A stretch of DNA of 64,000 bases, from NCBI RefSeq assembly GCF_017876095.1, contig NZ_JAGINM010000031.1, forward strand, positions 1 through 64,000, given 5' to 3'. The DNA is from Azospirillum agricola (GTDB lineage Bacteria; Pseudomonadota; Alphaproteobacteria; Azospirillales; Azospirillaceae). The notes below the pieces were generated by a model, which worked only from the letters and a program-made list of their open reading frames with translations, did not search any database and had not been told where the DNA came from. Positions 33,047 through 41,998 of this stretch are shown here, one piece after another. Position 1 is the stretch's first letter. Each line of letters starts with the position of its first letter. Both the position numbers and the translations under genes were made by a program.

Positions 33047-33206
33047 TGGCCCTCTCCCCCCCGGGGAGAGGGTTGGGTGAGGGGGGACGCGTCGCGTGCC
33101 GTGAACCGGAAGCCAACGGCTGAGCCATTGCTTTTTCCGGCCTACCGGCCGTAACGCCCCCTCACCGGCCCTTCGGGCCACCCTCTCCCCGGGGGAGGAG
33201 AGGGTT
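33047..33206. repeat. GC-rich inverted repeats in the urtA-urtB gap (type A)
   Basis: CCCTCTCCCCCCCGGGGAGAGGG is a near-perfect palindrome, and a second one, CACCCTCTCCCCGGGGGAGGAGAGGG, lies about 120 bp away, the two being themselves opposed. They resemble the element at 494-614. In RNA they would form strong hairpins between urtA and urtB, which commonly leads to higher expression of the binding protein than of the permeases. Nothing else is seen in 32956-33286. Confidence 0.55.
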
Positions 33207-33286
33207 AAGGCAGCAGGTTGAGAACAGTCAGGAGGAAGGCAAGCGTTGCAACCAGTCGGACGGTCAGACGGTCAGGAACGCGACCC

Positions 33287-34594
33287 TCACGACCCCTTGC
33301 CGCCGCACTTGCCGGTCTTCACGTTGAAGTTGCCGCAGGACATCGGCTTGCGCCAGTCGGCGATCAGGTCCTTGCTGTCCGGCAGGAAGTCCGACCATTC
33401 GTCGCCGGGGACCAGGCCGGGGGTCTTGGAGACGGTCTCGAACTGGCCGTTCTCCTGCACTTCGCCGATCAGCACCGGCTTGGTGATGTGGTGGTTCGGC
33501 AGCATCGCCGAATAGCCGCCCGACAGGTTGGGCACCGAGACGCCGACCATGCTGTCGATCACCGCGTCCGAATTGGTCGTGCCGGCCGCCTCGACCGCCT
33601 TCACCCACATGTTGAAGCCGATGTAGTGGGCCTCCATCGGGTCGTTGGTCACGCGCTTGTCGTTCTTGGTGAAGGCCTTCCACGCCTTGATGAACTCGGC
33701 GTTGGCGGGGGTCTCCACCGACTGGAAGTAGTTCCAGGCTGCCAGATGGCCCAACAGCGGCTTGGTGTCGATGCCGGCCAATTCCTCCTCGCCGACCGAG
33801 AAGGCGACGACCGGGATGTCCTGCGCCTTGACGCCCTGGTTGCCGAGCTCCTTGTAGAAGGGAACGTTGGCGTCGCCGTTGATGGTCGAGACGACGGCGG
33901 TCTTCTTGCCGGCCGAACCGAACTTCTTGATGTCGGCGACGATCGACTGCCAGTCGGAATGCCCGAACGGCGTGTAGTTGATCTTGATGTCCTCGTCCTT
34001 GACGCCCTTGCCCTTCAGGTAGGCCTCGAGGATCTTGTTGGTCGTGCGCGGGTAGACATAGTCGGTGCCGGCCAGCACCCAGCGCTGGACCTTCTCCTTC
34101 TGCATCAGGTAGTCGACCGCCGGGATCGCCTGCTGGTTCGGGGCGGCGCCGGTGTAGAAGACGTTGCGCGAGGATTCCTCGCCCTCATACTGCACCGGGT
34201 AGAACAGCAGGCCGTTCAGTTCCTCGAAGACCGGCAGCACCGACTTGCGGCTGACCGAGGTCCAGCAGCCGAACACGGCGGCGACCTTGTCCTTGGTCAG
34301 CAGCTCGCGCGCCTTCTCGGCGAACAGCGGCCAGTTGGAGGCCGGATCGACCACCACCGGCTCCAGCTTCTTGCCGAGAACGCCGCCCTTCTTGTTCTGC
34401 TCCTCGATCAGCATCAGCATGACGTCCTTCAAGGTCGTCTCGCTGATCGCCATCGTGCCGGACAGGGAGTGCAGGATGCCGACCTTGATCGTGTCCTGCG
34501 CCATCGCCGGCGCCGCCATCCCGGCCATGGCGCCCATCGCCAGACCGGCCAGCGCGCCGACGCCGAACACCGAAGTCACCTGTTTCGTCCGCAT
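33287..34594 (-). CDS. urtA: Urea ABC transporter substrate-binding protein UrtA
   Basis: A 435-residue periplasmic receptor with a signal peptide ending in AAPAMAQ (cleavage before DTIKVGILHSLSGTMAIS). Motifs such as VAAVFGCWTSVSRKSVLPVFEELNGLLFYPVQYEGEE, FYTGAAPNQQ and HYIGFNMWVKAVEAA are characteristic of UrtA, not of branched-chain amino-acid receptors. The ATG at 34592-34594 is preceded by AGGGGG. It heads the urt operon. A GCCCCGG/CCGGGGC hairpin and an inverted repeat TGCGCAATCGCGCA occur upstream; urt genes are usually nitrogen-controlled, but I see no clear sigma-54 promoter. Confidence 0.95.
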   Translation of the reverse strand: MRTKQVTSVFGVGALAGLAMGAMAGMAAPAMAQDTIKVGILHSLSGTMAISETTLKDVMLMLIEEQNKKGGVLGKKLEPVVVDPASNWPLFAEKARELLTKDKVAAVFGCWTSVSRKSVLPVFEELNGLLFYPVQYEGEESSRNVFYTGAAPNQQAIPAVDYLMQKEKVQRWVLAGTDYVYPRTTNKILEAYLKGKGVKDEDIKINYTPFGHSDWQSIVADIKKFGSAGKKTAVVSTINGDANVPFYKELGNQGVKAQDIPVVAFSVGEEELAGIDTKPLLGHLAAWNYFQSVETPANAEFIKAWKAFTKNDKRVTNDPMEAHYIGFNMWVKAVEAAGTTNSDAVIDSMVGVSVPNLSGGYSAMLPNHHITKPVLIGEVQENGQFETVSKTPGLVPGDEWSDFLPDSKDLIADWRKPMSCGNFNVKTGKCGGKGS

Positions 34595-34945
34595 GAAGTA
34601 GCCCCCTATCAGTGCGCCCCGGTTGCTCCGGGGCTTGCCCACATCGTCGAGGGAAAGGCTATCGCGACTGCGAACGGGCGTATCTACGTCAAATGCCCCA
34701 TGCGCCCGGCGCAGCTCCATCATGCGCAATCGCGCAAAAGATTTTTCCTGGAAATGGAATAATGCCGGACGCGGAGCGTCGTATCCGCGAAATCCCGTGC
34801 CGGCGGGGACCGTTTCGTTGCGATGCAGTCCCGCAACAGCGCGAGAAACAGTGCAGCCGACACCAAATGTCGCTTGCGCCGGCCACGCTCGTGGTCAAAG
34901 GATACGCCGGTTGTCTTGTCTCGTTCACGATACGGTCCACGCATC
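34595..34945. promoter_or_regulatory. Divergent control region of urtA and the L,D-transpeptidase gene
   Basis: The 351-bp gap contains a leader hairpin GCCCCGG-TTGCT-CCGGGGC (34616-34634) just before urtA, and the inverted repeat TGCGC-AATC-GCGCA at 34723-34736. The latter could bind a nitrogen regulator such as NtrC, whose sites are TGCACC-type dyads, but the match is loose. A good sigma-54 -24/-12 element was looked for and not found. No gene. Confidence 0.3.
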
Positions 34946-36469
34946 ATGCTTTCAGCCAGCCGCCAGACCATCACCCGTTGCACCGCGCTCGGAATCGCCG
35001 GCTTCCTGCTCGGCGTGCTGACGGGCGGGCCGGCGTCGGCTGGAACGTCGGGAGCCACGACCTCCACCACCGCTCCGGCCGCCGCCCCGGCGCGCGTCGC
35101 GGCGCCGTCGGCACCGCCGCTGGTCGCCGCCTGGGCCGCCCGCATCGAACAGCGCGCGACCGAGATCCAGAACGCCCCCAAGGTCACCGCCACCCGCATC
35201 GGCTACGGCGCGGTGGTGAAGAAGGGCGACGGCGGCGTGATCGAGGCCGTGCTGCCGGCGCTGGAGCTTCCCGACGCCACCGGGGCCGAAGCCCTGCCCG
35301 GCCTGCCGCCGGTCGAGGCGGCCCCGCCGGTGGTGATCCGCGTGCGCTCGCCGCTGGCCGACCGCGTCGGCAAGGTGGCGCGCCGGCTGATCGAGCTGGG
35401 GCATCTGCCCGCCGACCAATGGACCGACAGCTTCGAGGATCCGCTGGAGAACGCCGTGCGCGCCTTCCAGATCGTGGAGGGGCTGCAACCCGACGGCAAG
35501 GTCGGCGAGGTGACGCGCCAGGCGCTCGACCGCACCCCGGCCCAGACGGTGGCGATGCTGCGCCGCGCCGTGGCGACGATGCGGGCGCAGGCCGCCTCCA
35601 TCCCCGAGACCGCGGTGCTGGTCAACCTGCCGGCGCAGACCGTGACCTACATCGAGCGCGGCCGTCCCGCCTTCACCATGCGGGCGGTGGTCGGCCGGCC
35701 GTCGCGCAAGACGCCGCTGCTCCAGGACAAGATCACCAGCGTCACCATCAACCCGACCTGGACCGTGCCGCCGACCGTGCTGACTGAGGACAAGCTGCCG
35801 GTGCTGCGCAAGAAGGGCAACACCGGCATCAAGAACGCCGTCGTCTATCTCGACGGCGTCGAGGTGGTGACGCAGAACGTCAACTGGTGGTCGGTCGATC
35901 CCGGCCGCATCCGCATCGTGCAGAAGCCGGGCGACGACAACGCGCTCGGCCGCTTCCGCTTCAACCTGACCAACGGCGACGGCATCTTCCTGCACGGCAC
36001 CAACGACCCCCGGCTGTTCAGCCGCGACCTGCGCGCCGCCAGCTCCGGCTGCGTCCGGCTGGAGGACGCCCGGCTGATGGCCGACACCCTGCTGACCGCC
36101 GCCAAGATGTCGGACGCCGCCGTCACCAAGCAGCTCGACACCGGCGACACCAAGACCGTCCGCCTGCCGAACGCCATCCCGGTGCGCTTCGTCTACTGGA
36201 ACGCCTCGGTCGACGGCGCCGGCACCGTGCGCGTCCATCCGGACATCTACGAGGATCCGCCCGCCGTGCCCGGCGCGACGCCGGCCCCCAGCCAGTCGGC
36301 GCCGCAGACGCAGCCGGTCGCCAGCCCGCGTCCGGTGAGCAAGCCGGCGCCGCTGCCGATCCCCGCCCAATCCCCGCCGGCCCAGTCGATGCCGGGCCAC
36401 ACCAGCGCCCTGTCGCCGGCCTCGGTTCGCAGCCTGCCGGTTCCGCCGCCCGCCCCGACGCGGATGTGA
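34946..36469 (+). CDS. L,D-transpeptidase (YkuD domain) with peptidoglycan-binding domain
   Basis: A 507-residue exported protein: signal/anchor MLSASRQTITRCTALGIAGF, an Ala/Pro/Thr-rich linker, a PG_binding_1 domain at about 120-180 (ADRVGKVARRLIELGHLP...AVRAFQIVEGLQPDGKVGEVT), and a YkuD catalytic domain with HGTNDPRLF and SSGCVRLEDARLM, giving the His and the nucleophilic Cys. It forms 3-3 cross-links or attaches proteins to peptidoglycan in the periplasm, in the YcbB/LdtD style. The C-terminus is a 60-residue Pro/Ala/Ser-rich tail. The ATG at 34946 gives the signal sequence. Monocistronic, convergent with the SMP-30 gene. Confidence 0.9.
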   Translation: MLSASRQTITRCTALGIAGFLLGVLTGGPASAGTSGATTSTTAPAAAPARVAAPSAPPLVAAWAARIEQRATEIQNAPKVTATRIGYGAVVKKGDGGVIEAVLPALELPDATGAEALPGLPPVEAAPPVVIRVRSPLADRVGKVARRLIELGHLPADQWTDSFEDPLENAVRAFQIVEGLQPDGKVGEVTRQALDRTPAQTVAMLRRAVATMRAQAASIPETAVLVNLPAQTVTYIERGRPAFTMRAVVGRPSRKTPLLQDKITSVTINPTWTVPPTVLTEDKLPVLRKKGNTGIKNAVVYLDGVEVVTQNVNWWSVDPGRIRIVQKPGDDNALGRFRFNLTNGDGIFLHGTNDPRLFSRDLRAASSGCVRLEDARLMADTLLTAAKMSDAAVTKQLDTGDTKTVRLPNAIPVRFVYWNASVDGAGTVRVHPDIYEDPPAVPGATPAPSQSAPQTQPVASPRPVSKPAPLPIPAQSPPAQSMPGHTSALSPASVRSLPVPPPAPTRM

Positions 36470-36488
36470 GAAGGCGCCCCGCGCCTGC

Positions 36489-37394
36489 TCAGACGTCCGG
36501 ATCGACCAGCGGTTCGGGCAGGCCGGGCGCGTCGACCGCCAGGGCGAAGATCCCGCCCGACTGCGGAAAGCGCTCCAGTTCCTCCACCGGACGGCCGGCG
36601 CTGGCGGTGGTCAGGTACAGCGTGCGCAGATCCGGCCCGCCGAACGCCACCATGGTCGGACAGCGGGCCGGCACCGGATGCTCCGACAGCAGCGCCCCGG
36701 TCGGGGCGTAGCGCCTCACCCGTCCGCCCTCGTAGAGCGCCGTCCAGTAGCAGCCCTCGGAATCCACGGCGGCGCCGTCGGGGCGTCCCCGATCATCCCC
36801 CGTCGGCTCCAGCCGGACGAAGACCTCTCGGTCGGACACCTCCCCGGTCGCCGGGTCGTAGCGGTAGCGGTAGACCGTGAAGGTCGGGGTGTCGGAGTGG
36901 TAGAGCGTCCGCCCGTCCGGGCTGAAGGCCAGCCCGTTCGAGGTCAGGATGCCACCGGCCAGCGCCGCCAGCCCGCGCCGGTCGAGGCGGTAGAGATGCG
37001 CCTTGCCACCGGCCTTCGGCTCGTCCAGCGTCCCGGCAAGGAAGCGTCCGGCCGGGTCGGCGCGCCCGTCGTTGAAGCGGCTGGCCGCGTGATCCTCCGG
37101 GTTGGCGGCGAGCAGCGCCAGCGGCCTGCCCTCGCCATCCAGTTCCCACAGGCCGGAGCGCATCCCGGCGACGAAGCCGCCGCCCTTGCGCAACCCCACG
37201 CAGCCGATGTCCTCCGGCACCGCCCAGGCCCGGTTGGTCCCGGCCGCCGGGTCGAAGCGGTTCAGCGCCCGCCCCTTGATGTCGACCCAATAGAGCGCCT
37301 GCTCCGCCACCGACCACACCGGGCTCTCGCCCAGCTTGGCCCGCGCGTCGAGGACACAGGAAAAGGGCTGGCCGGTGGTCACGACGGTGGTCAT
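36489..37394 (-). CDS. SMP-30/gluconolactonase family sugar lactonase
   Basis: The 301-residue six-bladed propeller has the metal-binding residues in GESPVWSVAEQALYWVDIKG (Glu), RFNDGRADPAGRFLAGTLD (Asn), SNGLAFSPDGRTLYHSDT and PDGAAVDSEGCYWTALYEGG (Asp), in family order. Such enzymes hydrolyse aldonolactones. The start MTTVVTTGQ at 37392-37394 was chosen because the upstream codons lack the family N-terminus. It lies 80 bp behind nagA on the same strand and may be part of an amino-sugar/aldonate operon. Confidence 0.88.
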   Translation of the reverse strand: MTTVVTTGQPFSCVLDARAKLGESPVWSVAEQALYWVDIKGRALNRFDPAAGTNRAWAVPEDIGCVGLRKGGGFVAGMRSGLWELDGEGRPLALLAANPEDHAASRFNDGRADPAGRFLAGTLDEPKAGGKAHLYRLDRRGLAALAGGILTSNGLAFSPDGRTLYHSDTPTFTVYRYRYDPATGEVSDREVFVRLEPTGDDRGRPDGAAVDSEGCYWTALYEGGRVRRYAPTGALLSEHPVPARCPTMVAFGGPDLRTLYLTTASAGRPVEELERFPQSGGIFALAVDAPGLPEPLVDPDV

Positions 37395-37474
37395 GGGACG
37401 AACGCCTCGGCAGTCGGTGGGGGGACAGCTTCGCGGGGATGCGGCCGACAATCAACCGCTCGATGAGGCGTTCC

Positions 37475-38611
37475 TCACACCCAGGTCCGCAGAACCTCCA
37501 GATCCGCCCCCAGCAGCACCAGCGCCGCCCGATGCCCTGGTGCCAGCCGGCCATAGCGGTCCTCCAGCCCCAGGAAGGCCGCCGGGTAGAGGGAAGCCAT
37601 CCGCAGCGCTTCCTCCAGTTCCACGCCCAGCAGGGCCACCGCGTTGCGCACCGCGCCGATCATGTCGATGTCGGCGCCGGCCAGCGTGCCGTCCCCGGTT
37701 TCCAGCCGGCCGTCCCGGCGGTGGATGGTCCGGCCGTACAGCGTGAAGCCGGTCGCGTCGGTGCCGACCGGCGGCATGGCGTCGGTCACCAGGAAGACCC
37801 GCCCGGCCGGCTTGGCGGCCAGCGTCGCCCGCAGCAGCGCCGGGTGCACATGCACGCCGTCGGCGATGATCCCGCACCACAGGCGCGGGTCGCTCATCCC
37901 GGCCAGCGCCAGCCCCGGCGCCCGGTTGACGATCGGCGGCATGGCGTTGAACAGGTGCGTCACCCCGCGCAGCCCCCGTCCGGCCGCCTCCTCCACCCGC
38001 TCGACCCCGGCGGCGGAATGGCCGGCCGACAGGATCACGCCGCCGGCCGAGAGCCGCGCCAGCGTCTCGTCCTCCACCCGCTCGGGCGCCAGCGTCACCA
38101 GCACCCGCGCGTCGGGCGCCCCCGCCGCCAGACCGGTCAGGAAGGCGACGTCGGCCGCGTCGGGAACGCGGATGAAGCGCGGCTCATGCACCCCCGGCCG
38201 CTCCGGGCTGAGGAAGGGGCCCTCCAGATGGACGCCCAGCACGCCGCTTCCCGGAATCGCCGCGGCGGCCAGCGCGGCGCGGGCCGCCTGCTCGGTCCGC
38301 GCGCGGTCGTCGGTGATGAAGGTCGGCAGCAGCCCGACCGTGCCCGAGCGCCGCAGCGCCGCCGCGATGGCGAGCGCCGCCTCGACCGTCGGCCGGTCGT
38401 TGAACAGCACCCCGCCCGCCCCGTTCACCTGCGCGTCGATGAAGCCCGGCGCGAGCAGCGCCTCGTCCGGCAGCCGCAGGATCTCCGCATCGGGTTCCCG
38501 CCCCGAGGGCAGCAGATCGAGGATCCGCCCCTCCCCGATCAGCAGCCCATGCCCGTCCAGGATCGCGTCGCCGGTGAACAGCCGGCTCCCCACCAGAAAC
38601 CGCCGCGTCAT
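37475..38611 (-). CDS. nagA: N-acetylglucosamine-6-phosphate deacetylase
   Basis: A 378-residue amidohydrolase containing LAPGFIDAQVNGAGGVLFND (the E. coli-type Q-x-N metal site), HLEGPFLSPERPGVHEP with the metal-binding Glu, THLFNAMPPI and LVTDAMPPVG with the catalytic Asp. It removes acetate from GlcNAc-6-P, giving GlcN-6-P, for cell-wall sugar recycling or chitin sugar use. Its start overlaps the stop of the upstream hybrid kinase by 4 bp (TCAT on the plus strand). No nagB or PTS is in the window. Confidence 0.92.
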   Translation of the reverse strand: MTRRFLVGSRLFTGDAILDGHGLLIGEGRILDLLPSGREPDAEILRLPDEALLAPGFIDAQVNGAGGVLFNDRPTVEAALAIAAALRRSGTVGLLPTFITDDRARTEQAARAALAAAAIPGSGVLGVHLEGPFLSPERPGVHEPRFIRVPDAADVAFLTGLAAGAPDARVLVTLAPERVEDETLARLSAGGVILSAGHSAAGVERVEEAAGRGLRGVTHLFNAMPPIVNRAPGLALAGMSDPRLWCGIIADGVHVHPALLRATLAAKPAGRVFLVTDAMPPVGTDATGFTLYGRTIHRRDGRLETGDGTLAGADIDMIGAVRNAVALLGVELEEALRMASLYPAAFLGLEDRYGRLAPGHRAALVLLGADLEVLRTWV

Positions 38612-41600
38612 ACCGTCGGCCTCCCCTTACCCGCCAATCCGGCCTCCATCCCCGCCCCCGATCCCGCCCCCGATCCCGTCGTCGTCGTCGCCGGCCGGTC
38701 GGGAGCGGGCACGGCACAGCGGGCGATCTCCGCGACCAGCAGCCTGCGGTCGATGGGTTTCGGCACATAGCCGCTCATCCCGGCCGCGCGGCAACGGGCG
38801 ACGTCCTCGGGGAAGGTGTTGGCGGTCATCGCCACGATGGGGATGCGGTTGGCCGGCGGCGCCATGTCGCGGATGGTCCGCGTCGCCACCAGCCCGTCCA
38901 TCACCGGCATGTTGACATCCATCAGGATCAGGTCGAAGGGGTGGCGGCGCACCGCCGCGACCGCCGCGGCGCCGTCCTCCACCGCGACCACCCGGTGGCC
39001 GAGCTGCTTCAGGATGGTGACGATCAGCAGGCGGTTCATCTCGACGTCCTCGGCGACGAGGATGCGCAGCGCCTCCGCCGGGGCCTCCGCCGAGGACTCC
39101 GCTGGGGACTCCGTGGCGGCCGGCGGTCCGGGCAGCGGTCCGGGCGGCGGCGGGGCGGCCGGGCGTTCCGGAACGGGCATCGCCACGGCTTCGCCCAGCG
39201 GGCGCAGCCCGTCGAGCCGCTGCTGCAACTCCGCCGGGTCGTAGGGCTTGGCGATCTGGTCGTAGCCGGCCTGGGCCACGTCGTCGGCGACCACCGCGTG
39301 CGCGGCGAAGCCGGAGGCGAGCAGCACCGGCAGGCCGGGGCGGAGCCGCCGCGCCTCGCGCGCCAGCTCCGCCCCGTTCATGCCCGGCGGCATCACGATG
39401 TCGGTGAACAGAAGGTCGAGCGGCTCGGGGCTGCGCAGCACCACCAGCGCCTCGTTGGCGTTGACGGCGCCGACCGCCCGGTGGCCCCAGCCGCGCAGCA
39501 ACGCCAGCCCGGTCTCGCGGATGGTCTGGTCGTCCTCGACCATCAGGATCGACAGCGGAGCCTGCGCCCGCTCCAGCGGAGCGTTGGAAGTGCGGCCCCG
39601 CTCGTCGGCGACCCGGCCGGCGGGAAAACGGACGGCGGCGGTGGTGCCCTGCCCGACCGTGCTGGACAGCGCCAGCGTGCCGCCATGCAGCTCGACCAGC
39701 CGGCGGGTCAGAGGCAGTCCCAGCCCGGTGCCCTCGATCGGCCGGGTCGCGTCGTTCTCCACCCGTCCGAAGGCCTGGAGCACGCGGCCCAGATCCTGTT
39801 CGGCGATGCCCATGCCGTTGTCGCGCACCTCCAGCCGCAGGCCGCCGCCCGGCTCCAGCGCCGTCTCCACCGACACCCGGCCGCCGGCCGGCGTGTATTT
39901 CACGGCGTTGGTCAGCAGGTTCAGCAGGATCTGGCGGATGCGCTTGTCGTCGCCGCGCAGGTAGCGGGCCTTGGGATCGACCGACGCCGACAGCGCGATG
40001 CCGGCCCGCCCGGCGCGCGGCGTCAGCAGCCGGACGGCGAAGGTCGCCGCCTGCTCCAGGTCGACGGTCTCCTCCTCCAGCACGAGCTGCCCGGCCTCGG
40101 CGCGGACATTGTCGAGGATCTCGTTGATCAGCTCCAGCAGATGCTGGCCGCTGTCGCGGATGTTCGCCGCGAAATCCTTGTAGAAGGGGTTGGCGATCGG
40201 TCCCTCGGACTCCCGCGCGATCAGGTCGGCGAAGCCGATCACCGCGTTCATCGGCGTGCGCAGCTCGTGGCTCAGGCTGGCCAGGAACTCGCCCTTCGAG
40301 CGGTTCGCCGCCTCGGCCGCCTGCCGGGCGTCGTGCAACTCGGCCTCCATCGCCTTGCGGGCGGTGACGTCGCGCTCGACGCTGACGAACTCCAGCGGCG
40401 CCCCCCAATCGTCGGCGACCAGCCGCAAGGCGCTCTCGATCCACACCCAATGGCCGTCGGCGTGGCGCATGCGGTAGGTGGACTTCATCGTCGGGCTGGT
40501 CGGCGTCATCCGGCCCAGCCCGTCGGCCACCGCCGCGCGGTCGTCGGGGTGGATGCGCTCGACCAGCGGGCGGCCGACCATCTCCGACGGCTCGCAGCCC
40601 AGGCTGTCGCGCACCGCCTCCGAACAGAAGCGGCGGACGCCGTCCAGCCCGATCCGGCTGATGACGTCGGAGACGCTGCGCGCCAGCAGACGGTAGCGCG
40701 CCTCGCTCTCGCGGATCGTCCGCTCGGCCTCGTGGCGGCGGGTGATGTCGCGGGCCCCGACCGACACCATGGCGATGGCGCCGCGCGCGTCGCGAATCGG
40801 CACCTGCGACACCTCCCAGAAGCGGGTGACGCCGTTGCGGGTCTCCTTGTCCTCGAAACGGATCGGCCCGCCGGAATCGATGCAGGCCTGAAGATCGGCC
40901 GTCAGCTTGGCCGCCGCCTCGGGAGGCAGCACGGCGTCGAGCGGCTTGCCCTGCGCGCCCTCGGCCTCGATGCCGAAGGCCACGAAGGCTGCCGCGTTGC
41001 CGCGCTGGAGGGCGAAGGAGCCGTCGGCGACGACGCGGGCGATGAACAGGCTGTCGGCGGAATGGTCGAAGACGGCGCGGAACATCGCCTCGCTCTCCGC
41101 CAGCGCGCGCTCGTCGGCGACGCGGCGGTGCTCGCGCGACAGCATGGTGCCCAGCAGCGCGATGCCCAGCACCGTGAATCCGGTCAGCGGCAGGGCGATG
41201 GCCCCCAGCGTCGTCCGCACCAGATCCGGGGACGGCAGCAGCAGGAAAGCCGCCAGCGTCAGCGGGCTGACCAGCAGGCCGAGGAGCGCCAGCCGCCACA
41301 GGCCGGGCTCCGCCCCCTTCCGCCGCAGGACCGGCGCGGCCAGGGAGGCCACGATTGCGGTCAGCCCCAGCCCGAGCAGCCCGGTCGGCATGCCGGCGCC
41401 GCCCAGCCACAGCCGGTAGGCTCCCCCCAGGGCGGCCGAGACCGCCGCCGCCGGCCAGCCGCCGAACAGCCCGGCAAGCGCCACCATGACGTTGCGCAGA
41501 TCGACGATCACGCCGTCGGCCACGGTGGCGGCGTCCATCATCGACAGCACCGTCGCGGCACCGAACAGCACCCCCGACAGCAGGCGGAACGGCCGGCGTC

Positions 41601-41757
41601 CGCCGAACCGGCGCAGCAGCAGCCGGTAGGCCAGCAGAACGAGCGCCAGCAGCCCGACACCGTGCGCGAGGGCGACGATCATTCCCATTCCCATGCCCCC
41701 CTGCCCGATCGGCCACCCGGTGAAGGACGCCATTGTCCACTGATCCGCAACCCACAT
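38608..41757 (-). CDS. Membrane hybrid sensor histidine kinase with two receiver domains
   Basis: 1049 residues. Residues about 20-215 are hydrophobic with at least six helices; LRNVMVALAGLFGGWPAAAVSAALGGAYRLWLGG resembles the 5TMR-LYT membrane sensor. Two PAS domains follow (about 220-345 and 345-470; each ends in DITRR/DVTARKA), then HisKA with SLSHELRTPMNAV (His near 492), HATPase (DNGMGIAE, GTGLGLPL), REC1 near 755-870 (Asp in LLFTDIVMPPGMNG), a Pro-rich linker and REC2 near 910-1030 (LILMDVNMPVMDG). Start uncertain: later Met codons at residue 9 or 22 would still keep the first helix. It is translationally coupled to nagA, which suggests a link to amino sugars. Confidence 0.9.
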   Translation of the reverse strand: MWVADQWTMASFTGWPIGQGGMGMGMIVALAHGVGLLALVLLAYRLLLRRFGGRRPFRLLSGVLFGAATVLSMMDAATVADGVIVDLRNVMVALAGLFGGWPAAAVSAALGGAYRLWLGGAGMPTGLLGLGLTAIVASLAAPVLRRKGAEPGLWRLALLGLLVSPLTLAAFLLLPSPDLVRTTLGAIALPLTGFTVLGIALLGTMLSREHRRVADERALAESEAMFRAVFDHSADSLFIARVVADGSFALQRGNAAAFVAFGIEAEGAQGKPLDAVLPPEAAAKLTADLQACIDSGGPIRFEDKETRNGVTRFWEVSQVPIRDARGAIAMVSVGARDITRRHEAERTIRESEARYRLLARSVSDVISRIGLDGVRRFCSEAVRDSLGCEPSEMVGRPLVERIHPDDRAAVADGLGRMTPTSPTMKSTYRMRHADGHWVWIESALRLVADDWGAPLEFVSVERDVTARKAMEAELHDARQAAEAANRSKGEFLASLSHELRTPMNAVIGFADLIARESEGPIANPFYKDFAANIRDSGQHLLELINEILDNVRAEAGQLVLEEETVDLEQAATFAVRLLTPRAGRAGIALSASVDPKARYLRGDDKRIRQILLNLLTNAVKYTPAGGRVSVETALEPGGGLRLEVRDNGMGIAEQDLGRVLQAFGRVENDATRPIEGTGLGLPLTRRLVELHGGTLALSSTVGQGTTAAVRFPAGRVADERGRTSNAPLERAQAPLSILMVEDDQTIRETGLALLRGWGHRAVGAVNANEALVVLRSPEPLDLLFTDIVMPPGMNGAELAREARRLRPGLPVLLASGFAAHAVVADDVAQAGYDQIAKPYDPAELQQRLDGLRPLGEAVAMPVPERPAAPPPPGPLPGPPAATESPAESSAEAPAEALRILVAEDVEMNRLLIVTILKQLGHRVVAVEDGAAAVAAVRRHPFDLILMDVNMPVMDGLVATRTIRDMAPPANRIPIVAMTANTFPEDVARCRAAGMSGYVPKPIDRRLLVAEIARCAVPAPDRPATTTTGSGAGSGAGMEAGLAGKGRPTV

Positions 41758-41998
41758 CTACCCAGACAATCGCCCAAGAAAAAGAATCAATTATCCGTAT
41801 TCTCCGTCGCGACGTGACGGTCGCCGGCTCAGTAAACGGCCGGCGGTCGCATGATCGGCGATGCTCGCGCGGAAACACGCCGAAACGCTTGCGGCGGCGC
41901 GATGCTTAGGCATGATGAAGGCGCCGTGCCGGTGAAAGCCATACGGTGATATGTTTTTGGCTGGAATCGTCCCCTGTCCCCTTTTCGAAGGCTTCTGA

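Noticed and set aside
34595..34945. Sigma-54 promoter for urtA
   Set aside because: Looked for TGGCAC-N5-TTGC on the minus strand; no acceptable match was found.
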